64,000 nt of DNA from the NCBI RefSeq assembly GCF_964204865.1, contig NC_135255.1, positions 3,162,001-3,226,000 on the forward strand, read 5' to 3'. Positions 38,701-51,300 of this stretch are shown one piece after another (position 1 is the first letter of the stretch; each line of letters opens with the position of its first letter). This DNA comes from Styela clava. Taxonomy: Eukaryota; Chordata; Ascidiacea; Stolidobranchia; Styelidae. The notes below the pieces were generated by a model. The model saw only the letters and a program-made list of their open reading frames with translations, ran no database searches and was not told the DNA's origin. The position numbers and the translations under genes are program-made.

Positions 38701-41488
38701 CAGTGGTTTCAACGTATGTACATATGTCAGTTTTATGTACTCTTATGATGCTTTACCTGAGAGTTATAAAAGCAATATGAAATGTGCTTCGTCGATTACT
38801 TCTCGCATAGATGAGTTAATCCTGAATGGGTTCAAATGTCCAATTCATTTTGGTAAAATGGCAACTCAAATAGTTTTTGAAGTGAATGAATATGTTTACC
38901 ATATTAACAATATCTTGTCTATCACAAAGTTGTGGAGTTGTCATTGATTTATTGTCTTACACGATTTGCAGACGACAATGGCGAGTAGTTCCATTTCTTT
39001 TTTTGTACTTAAATTATGCCAGAGAAGCTCATAGGTTATCGAAAATTGTTCTGTGGACCACACAGAGTGTCTCGACCTCGGCTGAGAACCACTGCTCTTG
39101 ACTTCTTCGGTCGAATTCAGATTCAATAATATAAAATTGTCACTGTTATCCCTTCTCTCATTATTGTATAGAAACATGCATTGAGACGTAATTTGTTTTG
39201 TTTAAAATATCAAACCAAACTCCATAATGCACTTGAACTTTATATGATTTTCAATTATTTATCTGCAGAGTCCCAACGTTACGAGCAAGTCAACTTCCTG
39301 AAGATTTACTGGAAACGTATGAAGAAGCGTTTTATTTATTGGATACAGATAATACAGGAGTGATAGGTGGTTTGAATTTAAATATCATCAGAATAACTCT
39401 TGTTTTAGTGTTGAAATTTGCTGGGATTGTAACACGCTTTTGAACTAGTACTTTATTTTCTTCAGCTATATCAATATATCCATTAGTTGGTATATGGCAT
39501 GTGGATTGATATACAATGTGCTATCTGGTTATAATGGTAAATTTACGTTGCAGTGTTTAGATACTTGACTGTCGAACGAGACGATTCATGTTATCTTGAG
39601 TTGTCTGAGACTCAAACTTGTTTAAATAAAGAGACTAGATTATGCTATTAGACAATATTAATATTCTTCTTGTTAATATTTAACAAATCGTCTGCGTCGT
39701 ATTGTCTCCTTCCCACGAGAAATCACTTGTTTCGAAATTAACCTATCTAATGCTATTGATTTGACCCAAAAGAATTTTATATCTTGAAGCAACATTGCCA
39801 ACCTTTTCTAAAATATATCTGAACCCTGAAATTTTGAAATAGGAAAACATTAATTTACAATGAGCATTCAAGAAAGATGATGGATTCATGGTATTATGAA
39901 TAATATCCATGTATGTGCAGCAATCTTCAACCATCCATTTCTCGGCCTCTTATTAGATCCTGAAATAAATATGAGATTCTAACTTTTATAAATATTATTA
40001 CAGCGGACATGCAGTGAATTTCGCTGGTTAAATCACGGTAGTCATATTCAGAGTAATTTATTAAACAGCGTTCCTGCTGTGGTTTGTACTTGACAAAGAT
40101 AAATTCCGATCAATCAAAAATTCCAATAAAATTCTTCATTTAACTCCAGGGAAAAAAGAAGTTGGTATAGTGATGAGAGCAATTGGTCAGGAACCAACAG
40201 ACGAAGAAATTGAAAATTTAGTCAAGGAAGTCGACAGAACAGAAACTGGAAGACTGAGTTTCAATGATTTTTTAGCTCTTTTGGCTCACATTTGCCAGGT
40301 TTGTATGATTACGTGATAGCAAATAATCAAAAGATTTATTTTTGATGTTTGTACCGGTATAACACAGACGCTTAATAAATTGTGTTTATGTAGTGTGCAT
40401 GAACACCAACGAATTAATTGTATGTAGGAGGTGTATAAGTCAAGAAGTGTAGGTGTATTACGTTATCATATGACGTTTGTGGTACTCTAATTTTTACATG
40501 ATTTGATTCTTTCAAAACAATGATCACATGTCATGGAGCAGTCTAATAAAAACGGTCATACGTTGTGATGCGGTTGTGATGAAACCAGCATGAACAAAGT
40601 TGTATGATTGAATGCTAATTCTGTTCCATTTTTATAAAGGCTTTATGCACACGTTGTCTTTTATAGTCAATTATTAGTTTAATTTCTTCGTTGTGTATGC
40701 ATTCAAAAATACAAACTTTTTTATAAACATGTCTCTATTATTCAGGAAGAAGAACCAGAAGAAGAATGGGAAAGGGTGTTTCAGCAATTCGATCATAACA
40801 GTGAGTGACTGGCTTTTCGTTATTTGAGCTAATTATTTCACCCAGGAATTGTGAGCATTCTCAAAATGCGTGCAAGATTAAGATAAGGGGACTGATATAC
40901 ATAACGTAATCAGTTTGATTTTAGAAATGGGCCGCATTTTTGGCAATGTTATGGTTATCCTTTGCTAATAGAAATAATGCCACTGGTTAAACTAATTGTA
41001 TCCTAAGCGAAATATTCACAAGATCTCGTAAAAACTCTACTTCTTCTAATGGAAATTTGTTTGAAATGATGGCTTAAAGTGCAATGATAATTTTTTTTTT
41101 TTATATGATGTTACAGGCTATATTTACAAATAAATCGATATCTTGAACTAAATTATTAGAACGTATTTGTCTCCGATTTCGCTTAATTCATTCTAATACA
41201 GTTATATGTAATGAATAATGAATTTAATACGTTATGGCGGATCGGAAAGATTTTTATCCTCGGCCAATTTCCACTTTACCCCATAATTTGGCGTTGTTTC
41301 AACTAGCTGACTTCTTATTTGTAGAAGACGGTTTTATTGACGAACATGATCTTCGAAAAACTATGCTTCAACTTCGACTGAAGTTCACTGATACAGATGT
41401 TGATGAAATGCTTAATGAGTTTGCTCCTCTTCGGGACAGTGGTCCAAGACGAATAGATTTTGAAGATTTTCTTTCGATTCTAACGTGA
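35751..41488 (+). CDS. Calmodulin-like protein with four EF-hands
   Basis: Calcium sensor of the calmodulin/troponin-C superfamily. Exons: 35751-35872 (ATG), 39269-39366, 40150-40298, 40746-40800 and 41325-41488 (TGA), about 195 residues, phases continuous. EF1 loop is DTDNTGVIGKKE, EF2 DRTETGRLSFND, and EF3 DHNKDGFIDEHD, a canonical calcium loop assembled across the last intron. EF4 (PLRDSGPRRIDFEDF) has an irregular loop and probably does not bind calcium. A 40-residue basic N-terminal extension (KYKRRQRDKTRY) comes from the first exon, which is 3.4 kb away and less certain than the rest. A different acceptor at 41116 would add only five residues before a stop; the one at 41324 completes EF3 and is preferred. 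The sequence is too diverged from calmodulin to name an orthologue. Confidence 0.85.
39040..39096 (-). mobile_element. hAT terminal fragment in the EF-hand gene intron
   Basis: Read on the minus strand, CAGTGGTTCTCAGCC (about 39095-39081) is a hAT-type terminal sequence followed by a short GC-rich block. It resembles the start of the element at 11785. The other end was not found. Confidence 0.35.
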
Positions 41489-43136
41489 TTTCCTCACAAA
41501 GTTGTGTATTTCAAATTGCAAAAGTTTGTGGAAATGTTAAGTGACACTGTGTAGGTAGGCGGTGTTATGTATTATACACAGTGACGGAGAGTTCGGATGC
41601 AAAGAAATTGTTTGTCAGCTTATCAGGTGAAAATCAGTTTGCATGAAAATATTCAGCGAAACGTAAATTGAAAATGTGAATCAATATCTTAGCTTTTGAA
41701 AACGCCATACAGCTGACTTGACTTTTTAAAAACTCAAATGTATATTTATAGTTTTACTGATAGAATATAACAGTCACGATGCTTTATTTGCCACATTATT
41801 CCGTCCCTGCTGACAATATTTTGCGCATAAAGCCATTCTAGTTCGTTTGAATATTATTTGAAAATATCATTTGTAGTATTTTATTCCTAGACTATATTGC
41901 AATTCATATCTTTTTTAAAATGCATAGCTGCAAAATTGTACCGATTTTGATCGTCGTTTGTTTCGAAAAAGTATATGTTGAAATTAATGAAAAAAAGTTT
42001 GGAAAGCATAGCATAGGCAATTATAACCCACACCGCTTTAATGCTCTAATGACAAAGCTACTAGTTTATATCGTGTTGCATCAACTGCCTTCGAATAAAT
42101 TAACTGCAAGAAATTGTTAATATCGACTTAAATGGAACATTTTAGTAAAATAAAATTGGATTTTTTTCTTATTCAGCCTTTCTCGATAAAAATGTTTCTG
42201 TTTGTCCGAATACTATTTAGGTTAATTTCATTCGTCTGTTTTGCATTATTTTACATTTTATGCATATTCATATATTATTATTTGAGATTTATACTGCGTA
42301 ACTTTATAAGAATGAGCTTATTATTATTATTAATGTCATTTTCTCTCGCTGGGCCGCAATCAAATAATACTATTATCGAATATGCTATTTTCTTGGTCGC
42401 ATTGACGTGACTAACTGCTTCGAGTCAATTCACTGGCGCGCAGTGTTGCACCATAATTTTGTTTGGCTTCAGCAGCTTTTTGCATTTCAGTGCTAGTCTA
42501 ACCATCGATACATTGATAGTCTAATATGAACCAAGAAAATGGAAGAAAACGATATTCGCTTTATTTGTGGTCCTCACTTGGGATAACTTATACTTTATAT
42601 GATAATCTCATTGCAAATTTTTTAAATAAAGTCCAACAGTGGGTGAGTTCTGTGTACTTCAAGGTATATTGTTCTTTGTGTTAGCTATATTTACGAACTG
42701 GACTTACGCATTTGCGATAAAGCGTAGCAATTGGACAAAAGATCGCCCTGATCTGGTGAACTCCTGCGTTTTCAGTTGACATCAATAGTAACGTGGGATT
42801 GGGATTTTACACGCTCTTGTTTGAGGGGCATATCTGCTTGAAGTGAAATTGAAACTTTCTCGATATGATTTATAAGTTCTATGATAAGTATGCGTTCAGT
42901 ATTTAACGTTTTGGATATTTTCTAAAATGATTGGGATGGCAAGTATAATTTTACTCGAATAATATACGCGATGTGTTAGTGTTACGCTTTTTCAGAGACG
43001 TTCAGAAAGTACACGACGGTTTGTTGAATTGTGACGACAAAATGCCCTGTATATAGATAAAAACAGTCAAAAGTAATGAGTTGCAAATACGAGTGATCAA
43101 TGATCACGTTGCCGCAGTTATAAGCAATATACGATA
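41489..43136. other. Intergenic region, nothing supported
   Basis: It contains the 3' UTR of the EF-hand gene and the presumed promoter of the CAP gene. Two small open frames (41920-42120 and 42132-42410) encode Phe/Ile/Leu-rich or Lys-rich peptides, as expected from AT-rich random sequence, and have no splice partners. Confidence 0.6.
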
Positions 43137-46043
43137 ATGGCAAATAAAGTTTGCAACGCCGCTGTGATTCTTGCAGTGATTTCAATATATATTTGTATCC
43201 AAGAGGTAAACGCCAGAGCGAGGTTCTCTAAAACCTCAGAAGTCAAACAAGTTTCTACAAAATTGAATACATTAAATGAAAACGAAAAAAGTTCCATTGG
43301 AAGGTACAATGTGTTAATACAACGAAGTAAAACTCGATCGAAGCGCCGATATCGCCAAAATAAGGTAAAGACAAGAAGACATGCCAGATCTATAAATAGA
43401 AAATTTATTTCGCAACCCGAAGTAAGCGATATGTCAAGAGAAGAGAAAAGATATAGGACAACGGAAGCAGCTCCGCAATTTTCTGAGATGGTTCCGCTCG
43501 AAATTATAGCGCAATTTGGTGGGAATGTCCCACCGGAGATAGCTGAACAATATAGCGCCTGGACAACACGACAGCGTGATGTAAATATCCAGTCAAATAG
43601 AGACTACAACGAAATTACGTCCGAAATCGTCACTGAATATAGTGGCGATGTGCAACAAAAAGAGGCTACTGAAGTCCTTGTGCCTCTTCCTGGAACACCA
43701 GTTCAGGCAGGTATAGAAATCCGAGCACCAGGCTTTATCTCCACACAGCAAGTTTCAGATTTACCGCAAGTTTCGTTTGGAGAATTCAACTACAACTACG
43801 ACTTGAAGCCTCCTTCTGTTTGCGTTCACCAAGATAACGACACAGATTCCGACGGAGATGAAGAAGTAGAAAAAACAACTGCCGCGCCCAGACCACCGGC
43901 TCCTCCGAGTCCGCATATACCCCTTACTTCTCATCAAAAAGAGTCACTTCTGAGGGAACATAATAAATACAGAGCAAGTCTTGTTCCTAATGCCGCTGAT
44001 ATGCGACTATTGTCTTGGGATGACGAATTAGCTTGGGTATCAGAATTGTTTACGAATTCGTGTTACTTTCATGACATAGTTGAGCCCCCGCTGTCTAACG
44101 CTAATGACACACGGTTTCTTTCAACAGTCCAGCTGAGGCGTCACTCATATATCACGGCTGAGATTGGTTACACTTGGTTTGCGTGGCCGAACACATACGA
44201 TATTCCAGAAGATTTCGCAGCTGCATCACTTGCTGCTTGGGTGTCAGAAAGAGATTTTTACAATAGCCATACGAAAGTATGCGACGGGATATGTGAGCAC
44301 TATTTACAGGTAATATATTCAATGCACCTTTAGATTTATTCAATAGGAAAACGTTATGTGAAACTAAAAAGAATAATAAGAAGACACAGAAATAAAACCA
44401 TGAAATGTTGTTGTAATTAAAAACAAAGTATACAATAACAACAATTGGGCTACTTACCATCTGTTCTATTACATATTCGTATATATATGATTACAAATAC
44501 ATCTTTGATTCAGATTATATGGGCGGAAACTTTCAAATTGGGATGTGGTGCATCTTGGTGTGAAGAGCCGCGTATTAATGGCATCATCTGGCCTCAAGCA
44601 ATAATGTTAGTTTGTTCCTACACTCCGCGAGGGGCATTGGCAAATTACATGGCGTCAAACAGTGGCTTCAAATATTTTGATCCCAAATTATTTGTAGAAC
44701 CGTATATTCCGGGTAGACCATGTTCTTTGTGTGTGCTTGACCCTCAGGATCCAAACCAAAACGTCGACGACATGAGGTATGTATAAAAATTGGAATTTCT
44801 TTTCCTCGTATATATATTAAAAGTAAAATCTGAACAGAAATTGTGTTCCGTGGTGCCGGAAAAATTGACTGGATAGATGATTTGAGTTTATTGTTAGAAC
44901 TTCTAACGCGACATTGCAAATTTCTGTCCAAACTGTTAATAACCCCGAATAAATCGATAATCATAAAAGACGATAGGGTTTGATGATAATTAATTTGTAG
45001 GCATGATATTTTATTTTGGGAATTTATCTAAACTTCATTTTAAAAACATCTCAATTTTTAGATCGACTACAGATAAATGTTGGAACGGCCTTTGCACAAA
45101 CCCAGTGCGAGATAAACTCATACCATTCGTTCCTCCAGCAAGAACAACAACACAAATGTGGATTCAAACGCCAGCACCAACAACATCATCTCCAGGTAGG
45201 TTCCATTTGCGTCATAGGGGATTCAATTTGGTTTGCATTTCAGCTTCATCTCTTAAGAATATCGGGGGGAAATATAATGGCAAGTTTCAAAATGTATACG
45301 AAAGGCGGACCCCCAGAAGTATGTGCACCAAGATGGCGCACAACTTGAACATAGTATGTGTATCAGGTTGTCTGCCATTTTGGTGCACATACTTCTGGAG
45401 CGCCCAAAAGGCAATATTCAAATAGATTAGTTGAAATTAGGATATAGATGCTTGTACAGAACCTTTTTCGGAGGCATAAAATCATTTAATCAATCTAACA
45501 TCGCGTAGACAATCGTACTAAACTTAGTAGACGAAAACAAATATAGAACTTATTTGTAAATATTGAATAATATGCTAGTATAGGATTTTTAATTCGAATT
45601 GTGATCAATGATGCAAAAGGTGACTGAAGTTATGAACGCCATAAAACATATAACAACAACAACAACAAGAATATAGAATATGTTTGACTCCCAAAACTTT
45701 AAACTATTGGCATTCAAACTACAAATTCCTATCTGTTGATCTTAGTACTTGATTGGCGTCAGTGTGGCCACCAGACAAAGATAAAATTCAGAGATGCTAC
45801 CAAAGAGCCTACGCGACATTATAGGCTAGTCATTTGCTCAGAACCATGGTTGGCTTCTCCCATGTCTAACTTAATTTCTTCTTCCACTTTTCAGTTAAGA
45901 AATCAACAACAGATGTTATTGAAATTCAAATGGACGATGATGATGATATTGTTGTAACCGAAGATGGTTCACCAACTCTTTTCGTTAGTTTTATTCTAAT
46001 TTGTATTTCATATGCATTTTCCTTGTATGAGACATTTTCATAG
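43137..46043 (+). CDS. Secreted or membrane-anchored CAP-domain protein
   Basis: CAP (CRISP/antigen 5/PR-1) superfamily protein. Exons: 43137-44309, 44514-44776, 45062-45195 and 45895-46043 (TAG), about 575 residues. Residues 1-26 form a signal peptide (AAVILAVISIYICIQ). Residues 27-260 are an unrecognised region: first strongly basic (KTRSKRRYRQNK), then acidic and Pro/Thr-rich. The CAP domain starts near residue 263 with EHNKYRA. It has a His in SCYFHD, a degenerate GENL-type site (AEIGYTWFAW), and the signature HYLQ-IIW-AETFKLGCG split by the first intron. A Cys-rich hinge (CSLCVLD, KCWNGLC) and a Thr/Pro linker follow. The C-terminus is a hydrophobic stretch (LFVSFILICISYAFSLY) after an acidic DDDDD run, suggesting a GPI signal or a single membrane anchor. 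CAP proteins have sterol-binding, venom, sperm or immune roles; the role here is unknown. Confidence 0.88.
45304..45404. repeat. Palindromic foldback element in a CAP-gene intron
   Basis: The left arm (45304-45348) and right arm (45365-45404) are inverted copies around a spacer of about 16 bases. The core CCAGAAGTATGTGCACCAA is mirrored by TTGGTGCACATACTTCTGG. One arm of the same family occurs at 14320-14342. The structure fits a foldback MITE and would form a strong hairpin. It lies in the intron 45196-45894. Confidence 0.8.
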
Positions 46044-46061
46044 CGTACAAAGACATTGACA

Positions 46062-46067
46062 AATAAA
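46062..46067 (+). promoter_or_regulatory. Candidate CAP-gene polyadenylation signal
   Basis: AATAAA lies 19 bases after the CAP-gene stop codon. That would give a very short 3' UTR if it is used. Confidence 0.4.
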
Positions 46068-47020
46068 ACAAAGCACCAAGCGAGGACCAATGTTTGACAA
46101 GATGCATGTAGCTGGTCTCTTATTAACATTCGCGAAACTCATATTCCTTTGTTAAATAGACTGCAACATAGTCTACAGTTCAAACATGCATGCCTTAAGG
46201 ATATATCCCACGCAGCCCATTCAATTTTACGAGATTGCCCCATAGCAATCCACTCTGCGGTTGAAGAAAAACACTATTATTTCTTGTCAAGTATGCTACG
46301 TGTTTTGTAAAATAAGTTCTCAAATCGAAATTGAAAAATGAAGTCATTCCAATTACTTAGTCAAGGCTAGAAAGTGCAAAAATTCTGGTGGCACGTATAT
46401 TTATTGTAACTGCATTACAATGCGTATGTATATGCCTGGCACACATCCCGTGTGTTTATATAGATTTCACTGTACTTTTTTTCAAATATTCTGTTGCTAT
46501 GTTTGTTTGATTATTTTAAACTCAATTTACTCCGTTAAAACAAACAAACTACGCTTCTATTTCAAAACACATACCCATTGGTTTGCATTTTCATGTATAT
46601 AATTTATATATGTATATTGTACCTACACAGGCAGGAACCAAAGAAGAAACTAAGTTTCATTCGTTTTTGCAACTTCCTTTAACTTGTATATTCTATGAGA
46701 AAACATCAAAAAGACAGATGTTGTTACTGTAGATAAGTAAAGATTGAGCTAAGGGATACTCAGAAGAATTATATTATTAGATGTATTTCACTTCCTTTAT
46801 TTTGCTAAGAGATCATACACAATCACATTATAAAGAATTGCCTAAAACTGTTTATTTAAACAACCTAGTTGGAAAAATATTACTAGTTTTGAACATTTAT
46901 ACAAACACGGCTTCGCGTTGAACGTCTTAAATAAATTTAGTGGGAAATACGTTTTTGTAACTTTGTGTAGTTTGCAACAGGATTTTGCTTGCTAGTATTC
47001 CTAATATGACAGTGGCAATC

Positions 47021-47172
47021 AGGTATTGGAACAGGCTTTGCGGCGCAAAGTGACTGAAATTACTCACAGGTACCGGATGAACTAAACTAAAAACTTGTTT
47101 CGCGGGCACGCAATTTAAAATTGGCAGGTGCCGCATATTTTTTTGTTGAGGGCCGCAGTTTCCACACCCCTG
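47021..47172. mobile_element. hAT-type MITE with a preserved right terminus
   Basis: It ends GGGCCGCAGTTTCCACACCC-CTG, whose reverse complement begins CAGGGGTGTGGAAAC, a hAT MITE terminus. The internal block is shared with the fragment in F-spondin intron 2 (about 20205-20305). The left end is not clear. Confidence 0.5.
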
Positions 47173-48145
47173 AGATAGAACAACTAACTAGCGAGGGCAA
47201 ACAACTCGGCATGCATGCAGTGTAATTTGGATTTTGTCTGGCTGTGAGCCTGCTTTGAACTGTTTATCTATATGCGTTTTTAAAACATAACGTGTCATCT
47301 AAGAACAACAGAACTAGCCAGCAAACAATTAGAAACATCTTATATAAACCCTACAAAGTAGTCAAATGAAGATGAAAAAACAAGAGATGTGTTTCAGATA
47401 ATATTAGAGTGTCAAATTTTGCCAACAGGTGAACTCCTTCGATTAATTGGCTTCCAATTCACAGAGAGCTCCGTGGTATTTGTTATTTGGTGATGCATTG
47501 AACATTCCTTGACCTTGTGGATTCACATTCACATCAATTCCTATGTGGTTTTTCTTAGAGCTAGTTGGATAGTCCGGGTACCACACGCTTGTTGGGAGCG
47601 TGCTCGAATCACCAGATGTCAGATGAATACGACCGTTCTGTTATAAGTACAAACCAGTCACAGGACTAGCCGAGGGTTTTGGACCATAGGCCAAAAGTTT
47701 TGCCCACTTAGACTGGCTGGCCATTTTATTTAGCTATCAATCATTACGAATTGCAGAAAAGGGATACAGCGACAGCTTATTAGAAACCATCGAGAAACGA
47801 TAGACTAAATTAAATGACAGGAATGCGCAACCTATGAACAAAAAATAACGTAACTATAGCGTTATGGGGACGAAAACATTCCAAAACATTGTCGGCACTA
47901 AATTGAAAATCGTGGGTCCGCGTGACCGCATAAGACAAGCAGATCAGGCGAAAGAAAGAGGGTACAAGAAAACGTAAAGTTTTGTTAACGCAGGTTATAC
48001 CATAAAGGGAAAGTTTGTGGCAACCTAAAATACGACTCACACAGACTACGATTATATTCTAACAGGCCTATTGCATCATGTAGATTTCAATAACAACAAC
48101 CATGTAGTGCATGCACAATTGGTAAAAGCAGACATTTATGGCAGC

Positions 48146-48220
48146 ATCAGGCGGGTCATATTAAATCACCCAACGGGTCGGCTTTATCCCACTGACCATA
48201 GTTGGCCCATGTCAGGTCTA
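48146..48220 (-). repeat. Fragment related to the 28494-28802 element
   Basis: GCATCAGGCGGG...CACCCAACGGG...TTGGCCCATGTC is the reverse complement, with changes, of the left end of the element at 28494. It is a truncated inverted copy. Confidence 0.5.
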
Positions 48221-48357
48221 GTTTGTCATTATTCCATTATCAGCGCTTCGTTGAGTTATTTGTGAATAACTAACTACCTTGCTCTATGTCTCTGAGCAAG
48301 TGGCAAGAGTAAAGATGATTCATTTAAGTGTCTTGCTGCACAATAACAGAAATGCAT

Positions 48358-51300
48358 TTAACTTCTCAAGCCTTTTAAATTGAAGTTTACAGCAAAGACA
48401 TTTTGAACAAAATTTGTATTATTTAGAATTCCGTTCTTAAAAATATCAAAAATGTGTTTTCCAACCTTGAAAGTCATTCCAGTCCACACGCGGAAGTAGT
48501 ATGTGTCCGGATAAATCTTCGGGCGCATGTAACTTGTTAGCATCCAGTAATGGGCTTCGTTGTAAACATTTGAAAGATTCCATCCCATATTGCTACAGAT
48601 ACTCTCGGCATTGGTGAATGTAACGTTTTGTGTTGGATACACGATGACTCGAAAGCAGTTTTGATCGAAGCTGACATCGCAATTTTCTACAAAACAAAAT
48701 TGATTGAATTTTTATTATCCAAGCGAGATACATTGCATTGGCTTTTTCCAACCGAATCACTCTCAACCCTAACCCCAACTGGATTAATCACAAATTTGGT
48801 ATTTTAAAACATGGTGGGGTGTAGTGTAACTGGAAAAGGTCCGTATCTTGTACTGTTCTATATATCTAAGTCTATGAAGTTTATATTTACTTGGAAACAG
48901 AGATTTAACGGTTGTGTCTGTCGTAAAACTATCGATATCTGTACTGGATATCTTGTCAGCTTCAATAGTAGTATGACTATGCTCAGAACCGATCGAAGAT
49001 ATTTGACCTGAAGAACAAAGTGATTTTGAAGTAATGGAGTTAGTAATTCAGATGATTTCAAAAAGAATTTCTATTTTACAAGCATCAGCGACAGTCTTCG
49101 AGACGTTTTGGGGTAAAGATGTAATTAATACCTACGCACAGTGGCGGCGCGTGGTCATTTTGACAACCGGGGCAAGCTACTGCGGGACCAAGTCACCCCC
49201 ATCTACGGGGACAGGATGAGCGCTGTAAGTTCTCCCATCATTTTATGAGTATAAAAACCATCCCATCGGTAACAACCAATCGGCAAAAGCGACAATTTTT
49301 AACGATAAGAAAGTGTCTTTAAAACCAGTCCAAGTCAAGGGATTAATAAATATAGTCATAGTTTATTTTGAAACCTCTTTCAAAAGGAAAGGCAATATTT
49401 ACCCAGATAAATACAATGACATATTAACAGAAACTTCGGGAAAGCAGACAAAACCTAAAATAAGGTTTAAAACGTTACTATGAAGAAAGGAAAGGTAATG
49501 CAAAGATAAGGACATGCGTCGCTCACTCATAGATATATATGCTGCTAGACTTCTACTGCTTGAACATATATGCAACACGCCGCGGTTTCTTGGAAGCAAA
49601 ATGCTCAATAACGCGTTGATTAAAGTCATGCATCTCAGGAATAACGTCTCTGTGAATGGATAAAACAGCCAAGGAATTTAATCTATCTTGTTTCATTGTG
49701 TTTCTGAGATACGTTTTAATACGCTTCAGCGTGCTGAATGTTCGCTCTGCGTCGGCGGAAGAAATAGGCGTCGTCAAAATGATGTCCAGAAATTTTGCAG
49801 ACGCCGCAAAGGTAGTTACTAGAGTGTTATCTATGATTGGTGTATATACATCGCAATCCATTTTCCAATTTACCCACGTTTATCATGGGGTAAAATTTGG
49901 AGACAGTAGCCAACAAATGGATGGGAAATTGACGTGCAAACTCACCATCTTCTAGCAGACGCTTTAGACCTGCCGCCTCCCTCACAGAGCGTTCGTCCCA
50001 AACCGGTGAGCTCTGAATGCCATTGAAACACTCAATGAGCTCAGACCTAATTTCGGACACGCCCTGCACCACGCGTGATTGGAAGTTCCAACGTGTTGGT
50101 GCACAAGCTGGGAGACGGCGGCTACATATCTGGCGAAGGAGGTCAGAGCGCTTCGGCGAAACGGATAGAATTGAAGAATATCCCGAAACATTTGCAAAAA
50201 ATATACGGACGAGAGGGGTATCAAGACACATATTTTTAATAACGAGGTTAAATTGGTGTGCATAACAATGTAAAAAATGCGCATAAGGAAAATCTTCTTT
50301 TATATAAACTTGACACCATGTTTCGACCCACTCATGACTGCCGCGTCGTCATAAGTTTGAGCTATCAATTTTGACTTCGCGTTGTAAAGCTGTAACACTT
50401 CTTTCAGTACAGCCGATATCCCGCAAGCCGTGCGATCAACGATTGGTACAAAGCTGTGAAATCTCTCGGTAGGTTTACCATCTTTCACAAACCGAAAAAT
50501 CACAGCCAGTTGGGAAACGCACGTGATGTCAGTTGTCTCGTCAGACTGAATCGAAAGGAACTGGCAATTCTCAATTTCCAGAGCCAAATGTTGTAAATAA
50601 ATTTTATTCATTGAGTCGAGCAAATCATTTTGGATATCCTTAGATGTCCCTTTGGCATCAAGATGATCTCTCAATACTGTATCTAGGGATGCGGTGTATT
50701 CCACCATATCCAAAAATACCCCTCTATTAGAAGAGCCAGCCCGTTCATCGTGCCCACGGAGGGACAGCTCGTGACAACCAATGAACTTCAAAACATCTAT
50801 CAATCGACCGAGAACATGGCGGTTTTTCTCGACGTTTTAGTTGTGCCGACGAATAGAAACCGCGCGTCCTTCATCCAACTGTGCTGCAATATTAACATTT
50901 CCGAATGTTCGGTATTTTACTGCATTGTCCAGATGCTCCATAGAAGATTGATGATCCCTGGCACGCTCGGAAAGATGTTTAAGATCTCTGAAACCAAATT
51001 TACACCAACGTGAGTCACGGGCGGTAGCAAAAAGTAGGCAATAAAAACAAAAAAGTGCATTTTTGTCCTCGCTGTAACACAACCATTCGTGTTTTTTATA
51101 CCATGTTTCTGCGCAGAATGTACGCCGACGCTTTCCTCCGTCATGGGATTGTTCCAGTGAACAATTTTTTGGTTGATAAGGCCCAAGACGTTGTACCTCT
51201 AATTTTTGTTCCAGCGGCAGCTGCGAAAACGGAGTGCGAAGTAGTGCATCAACCTTATTCATTATGAGGTCTAAGGCTAAGAAATGCGAAGCCGGAAAGA

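Larger units (their letters stand above)
46044..48357. other. Intergenic region with MITE fragments
   Basis: Convergent space between the CAP gene (+) and the C-type lectin gene (-). It holds a hAT-type MITE end (47021-47172), a second fragment (48146-48220) and a weak tRNA-like stretch near 47570-47620 (tgctcgaatcacc) that I do not call. No coding sequence is recognised. Confidence 0.55.

Noticed and set aside
41117-41133. Alternative last exon of the EF-hand gene (five residues then stop)
   Set aside because: A good acceptor, but it would break the third EF-hand loop, whereas the acceptor at 41324 completes a canonical loop in phase.
42132-42410. Hydrophobic 92-residue frame that looks like a membrane protein
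   Set aside because: Phe/Ile/Leu runs arise from poly-T-rich DNA. There is no splice context, no start context and it lies in a UTR-like region.
47570-47620. Possible tRNA or SINE head (tgctcgaatcacc)
   Set aside because: Only a weak B-box-like word; no A-box at proper spacing and no fold into a cloverleaf by eye.
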